Notes: generated by a model not told the origin, from the sequence alone. Counted from the stretch's first letter, positions 1-6,944 are shown. The stretch is DNA of 15,372 nt from CAYFMH01 sp964344775 (GCA_964344775.1 CAYFOO010000033.1:1-15372), one strand, 5' to 3'. Program-made: numbers and translations.

Positions 1-83
1 CTTTTTGATACTGACTCAACCTCTCTTACAAAACCCCGTTTTTGCGACGCTTTCTTTTAGTTTTTAAAAGTGTTATTTTCCTC

Positions 84-95
84 TACCATAAAATC
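84..95 (+). promoter_or_regulatory. Possible -10 element of a leaderless exonuclease mRNA
   Basis: TACCAT lies at 84-89, followed by 6 nt and then the ATG at 96. With the usual 7-nt distance from the end of the -10 to +1, transcription would start on the A of the ATG. No recognisable -35 is present and the hexamer matches consensus at only 4 of 6 positions. I list it because two stronger cases in this window have the same spacing. Confidence 0.3.
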
Positions 96-644
96 ATGCA
101 CTTTGATCGGAAAAACTTTGCTTTTATCGACATCGAAACGACCGGACTCAGTCCGATCAATCATCGGATCATAGAAATCGCGATTTTGCAGGTGGATGAG
201 GGACAGGTAGTGAAGGAGTGGAGTACACTGATCAATCCAGAGTGTTTTATTAATGGATTTATCCAAAATTACACCGGGATCGGTAATCAGGATGTGATCG
301 AGGCCCCTATTTTTGCGGAAGTAAAAGACGAACTTCTCAAGCTTTTTCATGGGAGAATTTTTGTAGCTCACAATGCGAAGTTTGACTACGGATTTATCAA
401 AAATGAATTTCAGAGAGTCGGTGTGGACTTTCAAATGCCGAAAATTTGCACGGGAGAGCTCTCTCGGATACTGTATCCGGAATATACCAAACACGGGTTG
501 GACCATTTGATTGAACGTCACGGATTGGATTGTCAGGCACGGCATCGAGCGATGGGGGATACGATGGCGATGTGGGAGTTTTGGAAAAAGGCTCAAGACG
601 AAAAAGAGGAGTTTTTTCCCGCTATAAATTCTTTTTTGAGGTAG
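96..644 (+). CDS. DEDDh 3'-5' exonuclease, DnaQ/epsilon-like
   Basis: This is a stand-alone exonuclease of the DnaQ (RNase T/DEDDh) family, which removes nucleotides from 3' ends with two metal ions. All catalytic residues are visible (182-aa numbering): D12 and E14 in DIETTG, D97 in HNAKFDYGF, and the H150/D155 pair in HRAMGD. The protein ends shortly after the exonuclease fold, so it has no fused polymerase, helicase or GIY-YIG domain. It could be a proofreading subunit or a general DNA/RNA trimming enzyme; sequence alone does not decide. The frame stays open upstream to a TTG at 42. I chose the ATG at 96 because family members begin a few residues before the first motif and a -10-like hexamer sits 6 nt upstream of it. 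There is no Shine-Dalgarno sequence. The stop is TAG. Confidence 0.9.
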   Translation: MHFDRKNFAFIDIETTGLSPINHRIIEIAILQVDEGQVVKEWSTLINPECFINGFIQNYTGIGNQDVIEAPIFAEVKDELLKLFHGRIFVAHNAKFDYGFIKNEFQRVGVDFQMPKICTGELSRILYPEYTKHGLDHLIERHGLDCQARHRAMGDTMAMWEFWKKAQDEKEEFFPAINSFLR

Positions 645-742
645 ATTAATTGTATTTTTTTGAAAAGATTTGAAACAGGTTTTGTTTGATATATTTCGCC
701 ATCTGATAGTAGGATAAAAATGAAGTGAGATACTCGGCGAGT

Positions 743-899
743 GCGATTTTTTGGGGGCGAGTTTTTTGATATAAAAAATAAATCCTTCTTTTCTTTTGTA
801 CTCAAAACAATAACGAAGATCCCTCATGTGATTGATATGTGTTTCAGGAAGCTCCGTCATTCGGGAATACAATGGAATATCGCCCCAACAAAAAATCGC
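743..899. repeat. 18-bp imperfect inverted repeat enclosing 119 nt (MITE-like or structured RNA)
   Basis: The arm at 743-760 (GCGATTTTTTGGGGGCGA) pairs with 880-899. Ten pairs of GCGATTTTTT, one G-C pair, a two-base bulge (A887-A888) and seven pairs of GGGGCGA give 18 pairs in all. The 119 nt between is AT-rich and includes a smaller T6/A6 hairpin near 762-777. It fills most of the 294-nt gap between the exonuclease and the IMPACT gene. Open frames across it resemble no protein I know. It may be a small non-autonomous mobile element or the closing stem of a non-coding RNA. I see no SRP RNA, RNase P or tmRNA signature. Confidence 0.5.
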
Positions 900-926
900 C
901 TAAATTTTCCTTATAACTTTTTTATT

Positions 927-938
927 TATAATTAAATT
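927..938 (+). promoter_or_regulatory. Consensus -10 of a leaderless promoter for the IMPACT gene
   Basis: A perfect TATAAT at 927-932 is followed by 6 nt and the ATG at 939, putting the predicted +1 on the A of the start codon. The -35 region (about 904-909, ATTTTC) is weak. There is no ribosome-binding site, as a leaderless mRNA would predict. Confidence 0.5.
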
Positions 939-1364
939 ATGAAGTCTAAAGACCAAATCCAGATCGATTTTTCTGATGGCTGGGAAATTTCTGAAAAATT
1001 TGTGCTTTTTGAGCACATCATTACGGATAGAGGTTCCAAATATTCTGTTTCTGGGGGACGAGTTGAGAATCGAGAAGATGTGAAATCCTTCCTCAAAAAA
1101 CTGAAATCAGACAAAAAATATGCTAAAGCGACGCATAACTCCTGGGCGGTCAGGATTTCACACGATCATCAGATCTGGGAGACCAAGAGTGATGATGGAG
1201 AAGTGGGGGCTGGTGCTGTTATTTTACGTATTCTCCAAAAAGAAAATTTCACCAATGGAGTTGTCGTTGTCACACGTTGGTTTGGAGGAGTGATGTTGGG
1301 GACGGATCGATTCAAGCACGTGCAGGATGCGACGAAGCATTTTTTGTCACAGGTCAGAGAGTGA
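939..1364 (+). CDS. IMPACT/YigZ (UPF0029) family protein
   Basis: This 141-aa protein has the N-terminal IMPACT/YigZ fold. Signature elements are H66 in ATHNSWAVRI, SDDGE at 84-88, VVVTRWFGG at 109-117 and LGTDRFKHV at 120-128. Bacterial YigZ proteins usually read DDGEPSGTAG and LGxGGLVRAY; the form here (DDGE-AG, DRFKH) is closer to eukaryotic IMPACT/YIH1. It lacks the second, C-terminal domain of full-length YigZ (about 200 aa), so it is a single-domain member. Eukaryotic IMPACT modulates the GCN1-GCN2 translational stress response; the bacterial role is not established. The gene ends in TGA and its last 11 bp overlap the convergent metallohydrolase gene. Confidence 0.85.
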   Translation: MKSKDQIQIDFSDGWEISEKFVLFEHIITDRGSKYSVSGGRVENREDVKSFLKKLKSDKKYAKATHNSWAVRISHDHQIWETKSDDGEVGAGAVILRILQKENFTNGVVVVTRWFGGVMLGTDRFKHVQDATKHFLSQVRE

Positions 1365-2010
1365 GGCTATGCCCATGCTCTTTTAGCCATTTTTTTTGCG
1401 GTTCGTAGTCTGGGCAGATTTCAGCTACCTTATTCCAGAAGTGTTTGGAGTGATTTTTTTCAGCAATATGAGCCAGCTCGTGTGCGACGACGTAGTCAAT
1501 TACTTTAATCGGAGCCATGATCAATCGCCAAGAGAAATTAAGATTATTTCTCCCACTGCAGGAGCCCCATCGTCTCTGGGCGGAGGTGATTTTTATGTCA
1601 TTGAATTTTAGGTCGGCCAGTGCCGAAAATCCTTCCACGCGTTCGATAATTTCTTTTTTTGCCTGTATCTTATACCATTTCACGAAGTGTTCTTTGGCTT
1701 TTGGTAGGTGCATTTCTGAAATGTAAAATCCTTCGTCAAAAATGAGTGGTGCTTTTTCCTGGGTCAAAAAAAGCGGGTATTTTTTTCCCAAGTAGAGAAA
1801 TTTTTCTCCAGGCATGAATTGTTTGGGAAGTATTTTTCGCTCCTGCATTTGTGTTTGTCTTTTCCGGATCCAGGTCTCTTTTTCTCGAACAAAATCATCG
1901 ATCCATTTTTGTGGAGCGAGGCGAGGTGCTCGTACGATGAGATTTCCTTCTTTGTTTATTTCCAAAGAAATGGTTTTTCGGGCGGATTTAATTGTTTCGT
2001 GAATACGCAT
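1354..2010 (-). CDS. YgjP-type zinc metallohydrolase (DUF45, SprT/M48-like)
   Basis: This 218-aa protein belongs to the YgjP-like metallopeptidase-domain family (DUF45). The zinc site is visible as H177-E178-L-A-H181 followed by N186-H187-S-K-H-F-W, the family's HExxH...NHSxxFW pattern. An upstream RWGSC motif at 147-151 is also typical. The N-terminal half is a basic beta/helical region with no signal peptide, so it is probably cytoplasmic. Physiological substrates of the family are poorly known. The gene converges on the IMPACT gene, their 3' ends overlapping by 11 bp with a TGA stop on each strand. It diverges from the ABC transporter gene across only 55 bp, so the two promoters must be packed there. 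No Shine-Dalgarno sequence precedes the ATG. Confidence 0.88.
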   Translation of the reverse strand: MRIHETIKSARKTISLEINKEGNLIVRAPRLAPQKWIDDFVREKETWIRKRQTQMQERKILPKQFMPGEKFLYLGKKYPLFLTQEKAPLIFDEGFYISEMHLPKAKEHFVKWYKIQAKKEIIERVEGFSALADLKFNDIKITSAQRRWGSCSGRNNLNFSWRLIMAPIKVIDYVVAHELAHIAEKNHSKHFWNKVAEICPDYEPQKKWLKEHGHSLTL

Positions 2011-2065
2011 ATTGATTGGACTTTTTACCGAAAAAGATTAAACCTTCATCATCTTTTTTCAAGCG

Positions 2066-3841
2066 ATGAAAAATGAAAAATTCAAAACTCTGCCCAAAAC
2101 CCCAGTAAAGTTCACTTTTGAAATTGTAAAAACGTACTGGAAATTTGGGGTAGCCGCTATTTTTGCCGTGATTTTTGCTCGAAGTGTGGAGACTTTTTCC
2201 AGCTATGTGATCAAACTTCTCGTCGATGCGATAAACGAAGTTCAGGGAGCTGAAATCAAGGACTTTTCCCAAGTGTGGAAATATTTAGCACTTTTTATTG
2301 GGGTCTATTTTCTCATGAACGTATTGTGGCGGACGAGCGGATTTTGCGGAATGCGATGGGTGACTAAGTCCAGAGCGTTGGCTTACAGCCGACTTTTTGC
2401 TTATCTTTCTGGCCATGGAGCACGTTATTTTTCCAATCGGTTTGCTGGGAATCTCACCAATAAAGTTTCCAATGTAGGGGAAGGATTGGATAGTCTTTTG
2501 ATAAAATCTTTGTGGAACTTTCTTCCGGTCGTGATCCAATTAATTGGAGCTATTTTTCTTACTTTTTTAGAAAACTATTGGTTAGCTTTGCTTTTGTTTT
2601 TTTGGTCTTTCGTTTTTCTTTTGATTAATTTTTTTCTGGTTCAGCGGAGCAGTTATTTATCTGAGATTCATGCGGAAGCTTCTTCTAACTTGCACGGGCA
2701 AATGGTCGATATTGCCACCAATATTTCTGTCGTACACTACTACGCCAAGCGATTTGCTGAACTCACTCATCTCAAAAAATTTATCGACAAAAGGCAAAAA
2801 ACAGGGCTAAGGGGGTGGATATATTCGGAAATGATTTTGGTTATCAATGGAATTTTACAGCTTTTGCTTTTGGCCATGATGTTTTCTGGGGCGATTTATC
2901 TCTGGAGCCATGGGGAAATTACGGTGGGGGCGGTTATCATGATTATCACGATTTCTTTGCAAACCACAGGATCGTTATTTTTTATCGGTATGAATATGAC
3001 CGAATTTATGGAAAGTTACGGACAGATGAAAGAGGGACTCGATGAGATTGTGGTGGATTATGACGTCAAAGACATCCCTGAGGCCAAGAAGTTAACTGTC
3101 AAAAAGGGAGCTATTGATTTTGAAAAAATGTCCTTTCGATATGGAAAAGGGAAATACGTTTTCAAAGACTTGAATCTCCATATCCCATCCGGTCAAAAAG
3201 TGGGAATCGTGGGAGAAAGCGGAGTGGGGAAGACCACTTTGGCATTTTTGTTGCTTCGTTTTTATGATTTGATCCAAGGTCACATTTCCATCGACGGAAA
3301 AGACATTGCCCAGGTGCAGCAGGAATCTCTTCGAGCCAATATTGCTTTTGTGCCGCAGGAGCCACTTCTTTTTCACCGAACGATCCGAGAAAACATCGCG
3401 TACGGCAAAACAAAATCCACCCAAAAAGCCATTGAAAAAGTGGCGAAAATGGCCAATGCACAGGAATTCATCAAAGATCTTCCGGATAAATACGATACGT
3501 ACGTGGGAGAAAGAGGCGTGAAGCTCTCCGGAGGACAAAAACAGCGAGTGGCGATCGCTCGGGCGATGCTCAAAAATGCCCCCATTTTAGTCTTGGACGA
3601 GGCGACGAGTGCTCTAGATAGTGAGAGCGAGGCGGCGGTACAAGGGGCTCTGAAGAATTTAATGAAAGGCAAGACCGTGCTGGCGATTGCACACCGACTT
3701 TCAACACTTCTCGCCATGGATCGAATCATTGTTCTCGACAAAGGAAAAGTGTTGGAAGATGGAACACACGCAGAACTTTTGAAAAAAGGAGGGATTTATG
3801 CGAAGCTGTGGAAGCGACAGGCGGGAGGTTTTATTCAATGA
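2066..3841 (+). CDS. ABC half-transporter, ATP-binding and permease (ABCB/MsbA type)
   Basis: This 591-aa protein fuses a six-helix membrane domain to a nucleotide-binding domain; two copies would form an exporter. Hydrophobic segments lie near residues 27-50, 71-93, 149-171, 172-193, 254-279 and 284-308. The ATPase domain is intact: Walker A GESGVGKTT (383-391), Q-loop VPQEPLLF, signature LSGGQ (487-491), Walker B ILVLDEATSALD with D511-E512, and the switch H543 in AIAHRLS. Such proteins export lipids, peptides or drugs, but nothing here identifies the substrate. It stands alone; the next gene downstream has its own promoter. The start is the first ATG and no ribosome-binding site is seen. 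Confidence 0.93.
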   Translation: MKNEKFKTLPKTPVKFTFEIVKTYWKFGVAAIFAVIFARSVETFSSYVIKLLVDAINEVQGAEIKDFSQVWKYLALFIGVYFLMNVLWRTSGFCGMRWVTKSRALAYSRLFAYLSGHGARYFSNRFAGNLTNKVSNVGEGLDSLLIKSLWNFLPVVIQLIGAIFLTFLENYWLALLLFFWSFVFLLINFFLVQRSSYLSEIHAEASSNLHGQMVDIATNISVVHYYAKRFAELTHLKKFIDKRQKTGLRGWIYSEMILVINGILQLLLLAMMFSGAIYLWSHGEITVGAVIMIITISLQTTGSLFFIGMNMTEFMESYGQMKEGLDEIVVDYDVKDIPEAKKLTVKKGAIDFEKMSFRYGKGKYVFKDLNLHIPSGQKVGIVGESGVGKTTLAFLLLRFYDLIQGHISIDGKDIAQVQQESLRANIAFVPQEPLLFHRTIRENIAYGKTKSTQKAIEKVAKMANAQEFIKDLPDKYDTYVGERGVKLSGGQKQRVAIARAMLKNAPILVLDEATSALDSESEAAVQGALKNLMKGKTVLAIAHRLSTLLAMDRIIVLDKGKVLEDGTHAELLKKGGIYAKLWKRQAGGFIQ

Positions 3842-3877
3842 TCAATTTTCAATTAATCAGCCTTCATTAACCCTAAG

Positions 3878-3913
3878 TGATAATTGCAAATTTCGGCTGA
3901 CAGGCAATTATCA
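3878..3913. promoter_or_regulatory. 10-bp inverted repeat upstream of the MNT/HEPN promoter
   Basis: TGATAATTGC (3878-3887) is perfectly complementary to GCAATTATCA (3904-3913), separated by 16 nt. It starts 37 nt after the ABC transporter stop and ends 14 nt before the -35 of the next promoter. It has no T-run afterwards, so it is a poor intrinsic terminator. Its position suits an operator through which the MNT/HEPN pair could control its own promoter. That role is inference. Confidence 0.5.
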
Positions 3914-3927
3914 ATGATGGCAAGGTT

Positions 3928-3962
3928 TTGACAGATCTTTCATTTTTTCGCATAATCCAGCC
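3928..3962 (+). promoter_or_regulatory. Near-consensus sigma-70-type promoter, predicted leaderless
   Basis: A perfect TTGACA (3928-3933), a 17-nt spacer and CATAAT (3951-3956, 5 of 6 consensus) are followed by 6 nt and the ATG at 3963. The predicted +1 falls on the first base of the start codon, so the mRNA should have no leader. This is the best promoter in the window. Confidence 0.75.
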
Positions 3963-4256
3963 ATGAAAGTGCAGTTGCCAGCAGAGATAATATCTCAAAT
4001 TCAAGAAAAAATTTATGATTTTCCTCCCAAATCGGTATTTTTATTTGGCTCTCGAGTAAAAGGAAAATCTACATCTGTCAGTGATGTGGATATTGGGATT
4101 TTTACCGAAAAAGGAATTTCTCCAGCAGAATTTCAATCGTTTAAAGATTTTCTTTTGTCGCTTCCGTTGCTTCAAAAAATTGATTTGGTAGACTTTCGAT
4201 ACACGACCAAAGAATTCCAAAGTTTGGCTCTTAAAAATGCTTATTTTTTAAACTAA
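3963..4256 (+). CDS. MNT-type minimal nucleotidyltransferase (antitoxin-like)
   Basis: This 97-aa minimal nucleotidyltransferase has the polymerase-beta-like active site G29-S30-R31 followed by S40-D41-x-D43, with a likely third carboxylate at D74 in IDLVDF. The catalytic triad therefore looks intact. In the HI0073/HI0074 and MntA/HepT families such proteins pair with a small helical partner, and in studied HEPN/MNT modules the MNT protein neutralises the HEPN toxin by adding nucleotides to it. The partner gene begins directly after this stop (TAA, then ATG, zero spacing), so the two are co-translated. Expression is probably from the strong promoter that ends at this ATG. Confidence 0.88.
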   Translation: MKVQLPAEIISQIQEKIYDFPPKSVFLFGSRVKGKSTSVSDVDIGIFTEKGISPAEFQSFKDFLLSLPLLQKIDLVDFRYTTKEFQSLALKNAYFLN

Positions 4257-4649
4257 ATGACAGACGAAATTAAGTATCACTTTCAGCAATTACAAAAAGC
4301 CGTTAACCGGCTACAGGAGGGAGTAGATTTGGGGACATCTCAGGATATTTTTCGAGACGGGACCATTCAGCGTTTTGAGTTTACCTTTGAGCTCGCCTGG
4401 AAACTCATGCAAAAAATAAATCGCGAACATGGATTTCAAACCGTTTCTCCTCGAGATTCTATTCGTCAGTGTTTTCAGCTGGGATTTTTGGCAGAAGATG
4501 TGCAGTGGCTACAGATGATTGAAAATCGTAATCTCACCAGTCATACTTATGCAGAAAGCATGGCCAACCAGATCTATGAAGATACAAAAAAGTTTGTGCC
4601 GCTTTTTTTTGATTTTTCAAAAAAGGTGGAAGATTATTTGGAAAAATAG
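4257..4649 (+). CDS. HI0074/HEPN-like nucleotidyltransferase partner (putative toxin)
   Basis: This 130-aa all-helical protein belongs to the nucleotidyltransferase substrate-binding family (HI0074 type). Family signatures are QRFEFTFELAWKLMQ (38-52), SPRDSIRQ (64-71) and RNLTSHTY (91-98). R91-N-L-T-S-H96 fits the Rx4H motif that HEPN ribonucleases use for catalysis, so the protein could be an RNase toxin held in check by the preceding MNT protein. In this subfamily the toxin role is less firmly shown than for MntA/HepT, and a cofactor-like partner role is possible. The start codon touches the MNT stop codon. The DUF3179 gene follows after 4 nt. Confidence 0.85.
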   Translation: MTDEIKYHFQQLQKAVNRLQEGVDLGTSQDIFRDGTIQRFEFTFELAWKLMQKINREHGFQTVSPRDSIRQCFQLGFLAEDVQWLQMIENRNLTSHTYAESMANQIYEDTKKFVPLFFDFSKKVEDYLEK

Positions 4650-4653
4650 GGCT

Positions 4654-5703
4654 ATGAAACAAAAAAGACTCAAAATTATCATTTCCATCGGGATTTTATT
4701 GGTGACTGGGTTTGTTGCCTATTTGGGATTTGGAACGAGTTGGGACAACTTTAAGTTGCAGTCAGTTCGGTTGTGGGGATATTTTACTCTGCAAAACAAT
4801 CCCCTTCTCAAAACTTATGACAAAGATTTTAAAAATCTGGAATCGGTAGATCTGCCTGCACCACGAATTGATGTGACCGAACTTCTTTCTGGAGGCCCAC
4901 CAAAAGATGGAATTCCATCAATTGATAATCCCAAATTTGTGACGGCGGAGGAGACCAAGTTTACCGATGAGGAAATCGTGGTGGGAGTCTACCAAAATGG
5001 CGAAGCACGGGCTTATCCTTACGGAATTCTCAATTGGCATGAGATTGTGAATGATAAAATTGGCGATACTCCAATTTCTGTTACGCTCTGTCCGCTCTGC
5101 GATACCAATCCTGTTTTTATCCGAGAAGTGAACGGCACCGAAACCACTTTTGGTGTTTCCGGAAAGCTCTACCAGAGTTGTCTCGTGATGTATGATCGAT
5201 TGACCGATTCTTTGTGGAATCAGCCATGGGGATTGGGTGTTTTTGGAACTCAAACAAATGAATCTCTCGAACGAATTCCATCGGTCAAAACCACCCTGGG
5301 AAAATGGAAAAAAATGCATCCGAATACCAAAATTTTATCAACCGACACGGGGTATCGAAGAGGTTATTTTCGCTATCCGTATGGGACGTATTATACCGAT
5401 GACCGGCTTATTTTCCCTGCACGGAATCAACATCGACGAGTGATGCATCCGAAAGAAATCATGGCTTACTACTGGGAAGCAGATGATCAAATGCCGTTGA
5501 ATTATTTCAGCGGATTTTTTGCGACCGCGAATTTCAAAAAAGTTCAAGAGTCAAAAGAAGTTGAACTTCCATTTGGCAATACGAAAATTAAAGCCATCTG
5601 GGATACGGACTTGGAAACCGTGCGATTTTTATCCGCGGATGATGAATTACTTGGAGGAAGTACGGCCTTTGGGTTTGTGATTCCGGCATTTTTTGGCAAA
5701 TAA
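4654..5703 (+). CDS. Membrane-anchored DUF3179 protein
   Basis: The 349-aa product has a basic N-terminus (KQKRLK), one hydrophobic segment at 7-25 and then a long soluble region, so it is probably anchored with the body outside the membrane. The body matches DUF3179: LCPLC at 145-149 and the block FGVSGKLYQSCLVMYDRLTD (166-185) followed by SLWNQ. Cysteines 146, 149 and 176 could bind a metal or form disulfides. The family's biochemical function is unknown. The frame is open upstream into the HEPN gene, but the hydrophobic segment and the 4-nt gap point to the ATG at 4654. It lies in the same tight run as MNT and HEPN and is followed after 6 nt by the pseudouridine synthase gene; I see no clear functional link. 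Confidence 0.85.
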   Translation: MKQKRLKIIISIGILLVTGFVAYLGFGTSWDNFKLQSVRLWGYFTLQNNPLLKTYDKDFKNLESVDLPAPRIDVTELLSGGPPKDGIPSIDNPKFVTAEETKFTDEEIVVGVYQNGEARAYPYGILNWHEIVNDKIGDTPISVTLCPLCDTNPVFIREVNGTETTFGVSGKLYQSCLVMYDRLTDSLWNQPWGLGVFGTQTNESLERIPSVKTTLGKWKKMHPNTKILSTDTGYRRGYFRYPYGTYYTDDRLIFPARNQHRRVMHPKEIMAYYWEADDQMPLNYFSGFFATANFKKVQESKEVELPFGNTKIKAIWDTDLETVRFLSADDELLGGSTAFGFVIPAFFGK

Positions 5704-5709
5704 TTTAAG

Positions 5710-6411
5710 ATGACAACAAAAATCCGTCTCCAAAAATTACTTTCCGAACAGGGGATCTGTTCTCGTCGAGACGCAGAGGATTTGATCCGGAAGGGAAAAA
5801 TTAAGATCAATGGACAAATAGCGACACTGGGAGATCGAGCAGATTTTTCCGACAAAATTGAAATAAAAGGAAGTGTTTTAAAACTCAAAAAGCCGGAATT
5901 TATTGTGATGGCGTATCACAAACCAAAAGGAGTGGAATGTACGCTCAAAGAAATTCCTGGGCAGACGACTCTGGCTGATATTGATTTTGGGGCTGTGCGG
6001 GTTTTTCCGATTGGACGCCTGGATACTCTCTCACGAGGGCTTCTGCTGCTGACCAATGATGGTGAGCTGGCCAATCGTTTGATGCATCCACGATATGATC
6101 ACAAAAAAGAATATTTGGTGACGGTGAGTAAAGAATTTTCTGGAGAGGTTTTACAAAAAATGGGTCGGGGGGTTATCATTGATGGCAAAAAAACGCGAAA
6201 ATGCGAAGTGGAAAAAATTATGCCAAAGATTTTTCGGATTGTTCTGAGAGAGGGACGCAATCGGCAGATTCGGAAGATGTGTGAGGCGTTTGATCTGAAA
6301 GTAGTAGATTTGGTTCGAATTCAGGTAGAAAAGATTAAATTGGGAGAATTGCCAGAGGGGAAGTGGAGGATTTTGTCAGAAACAGAGGTGAATAGCTTGA
6401 AAAAACAATGA
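5710..6411 (+). CDS. RsuA/RluB-family rRNA pseudouridine synthase
   Basis: This 233-aa enzyme isomerises a uridine in ribosomal RNA. An N-terminal S4 RNA-binding domain (about 1-48, RLQKLLSEQGICSRRDAE) is followed by the RsuA-type catalytic domain with HKPKG, the active-site D105 in GRLD, GLLLLTNDGE, and the C-terminal REGRNRQIRKMCE block. Its length and S4 domain fit RluB or RsuA; which rRNA position it modifies cannot be read from sequence. The gene starts 6 nt after the DUF3179 stop and is probably the last gene of that operon. Its TGA stop lies inside the first bases of a repeat element that recurs at 6977. Confidence 0.93.
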   Translation: MTTKIRLQKLLSEQGICSRRDAEDLIRKGKIKINGQIATLGDRADFSDKIEIKGSVLKLKKPEFIVMAYHKPKGVECTLKEIPGQTTLADIDFGAVRVFPIGRLDTLSRGLLLLTNDGELANRLMHPRYDHKKEYLVTVSKEFSGEVLQKMGRGVIIDGKKTRKCEVEKIMPKIFRIVLREGRNRQIRKMCEAFDLKVVDLVRIQVEKIKLGELPEGKWRILSETEVNSLKKQ

Positions 6412-6541
6412 GTAATGATGAATGAATAATGAGTAATAAAATCTGAAAATTTAATTATTTTCGTTCCAACATTAATCATTGATCATTATTTATTAATCAT
6501 TAAAATTTTCATTGTTAATTATTAAGGAAACCATTAAGAAA
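6404..6541. repeat. MITE-like AT-rich element, copy 1
   Basis: The left arm (6404-6438) matches 6977-7011 at 33 of 35 positions. The right core (6471-6490) matches 7058-7077 at 19 of 20. Within each copy the right arm approximates the reverse complement of the left over about 31 nt, built from words such as ATTAATCATT and TCATTATT. The left arm contains the stop codon of the pseudouridine synthase gene. The right end (CATTAAG plus an A-run) directly precedes the ATG of the 67-aa gene. Confidence 0.6.
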
Positions 6542-6745
6542 ATGAAATTTTCGAAAAAATACTGGAAACGGGCGGTGAAAAAACAGGGGATTTTTGGTGG
6601 AAAAATAAAATCTCGCGAGGAGGTCGAGGAGCTAAATGACAAGATCGTGGCCTACGAAAAAAAAGAAGGGGCGAAGGCTGATGAGGATCTGGAGAAGGCG
6701 TTTGAGGCAATGGAGGAAGAAAAAGAAGGCGGGGAGAAAAAATAA
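6542..6745 (+). CDS. Small charged hypothetical protein (67 aa)
   Basis: I do not recognise this protein. From the ATG at 6542 it is 67 aa, with a basic aromatic N-terminus (KFSKKYWKRAVKKQ), a short GIFGGK turn and a glutamate/lysine-rich C-terminal half likely to be helical or coiled. It has no signal peptide, membrane segment or cysteine. A longer form from TTG at 6512 is less likely because it would start inside repeat copy 1. Codon phase and lysine/glutamate content look like real coding sequence, but the length gives little statistical support. It lies between two copies of the same repeat and stops 7 nt before a perfect palindrome. Confidence 0.5.
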   Translation: MKFSKKYWKRAVKKQGIFGGKIKSREEVEELNDKIVAYEKKEGAKADEDLEKAFEAMEEEKEGGEKK

Positions 6746-6752
6746 AAAACAC

Positions 6753-6786
6753 CCGGTAGGGATCAGGCATGCCTGATCCCTACCGG
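6753..6786. repeat. Perfect 34-bp palindrome
   Basis: CCGGTAGGGATCAGGCA (6753-6769) is followed without a spacer by its exact reverse complement (6770-6786). It could extrude as a 15-bp stem with a 4-nt loop. The T-run on the plus side starts only at about 6800, too far for a normal intrinsic terminator. On the minus side T-runs begin within 4 nt, but no minus-strand gene reads into it. A REP-like dispersed palindrome is therefore as likely as a terminator. Confidence 0.7.
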
Positions 6787-6844
6787 TACAGGGGAATTGT
6801 TTTTATTTTTTAGCCCTTTTGGCGACTGGTTTTTTTAGTGTTTA

Positions 6845-6888
6845 CATATGGGATCCATATGAAAATCATATATAAACCATATATAGAC
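6845..6888. repeat. Four CATAT units at an exact 11-bp period
   Basis: The four units are CATATGGGATC (6845), CATATGAAAAT (6856), CATATATAAAC (6867) and CATATATAGAC (6878), each starting exactly 11 nt after the last. The first two also contain a 7-3-7 inverted repeat (6845-6861). Repeats at about one helical turn place the same motif on one face of DNA. The array ends 57 nt before the -35 at 6945, so an activator or nucleoid-protein site is plausible. Confidence 0.55.
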
Positions 6889-6944
6889 ATTAAATCATTT
6901 CACCACAATTTAATTCCCTCGCAATAGAAAATGGAGATAATTTT

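Noticed and set aside
820..865. Possible SRP RNA apical motif (TTCAGGAAGCTCCG)
   Set aside because: The conserved GGTCAGG...GGAAGGAAGCAGCC order is not present and no helix 8 can be drawn.
57..872. 271-codon minus-strand frame
   Set aside because: Most of it is antisense to the exonuclease, which has a complete catalytic set; the remainder crosses the intergenic inverted repeat and matches no family I know.
741..935. 64-codon plus-strand frame between the exonuclease and IMPACT genes
   Set aside because: It has no recognisable motif, phenylalanine/isoleucine-rich low-complexity composition and no initiation signal, and it spans both arms of the inverted repeat.
1354..1364. UGA recoding, tested because the window looks CPR-like
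   Set aside because: UGA falls at natural family ends in the IMPACT, metallohydrolase, ABC transporter and pseudouridine synthase genes, so it is a true stop.
6512..6541. TTG start for the small charged protein
   Set aside because: It would begin inside the AT-rich repeat element and adds ten residues with no supporting signal.
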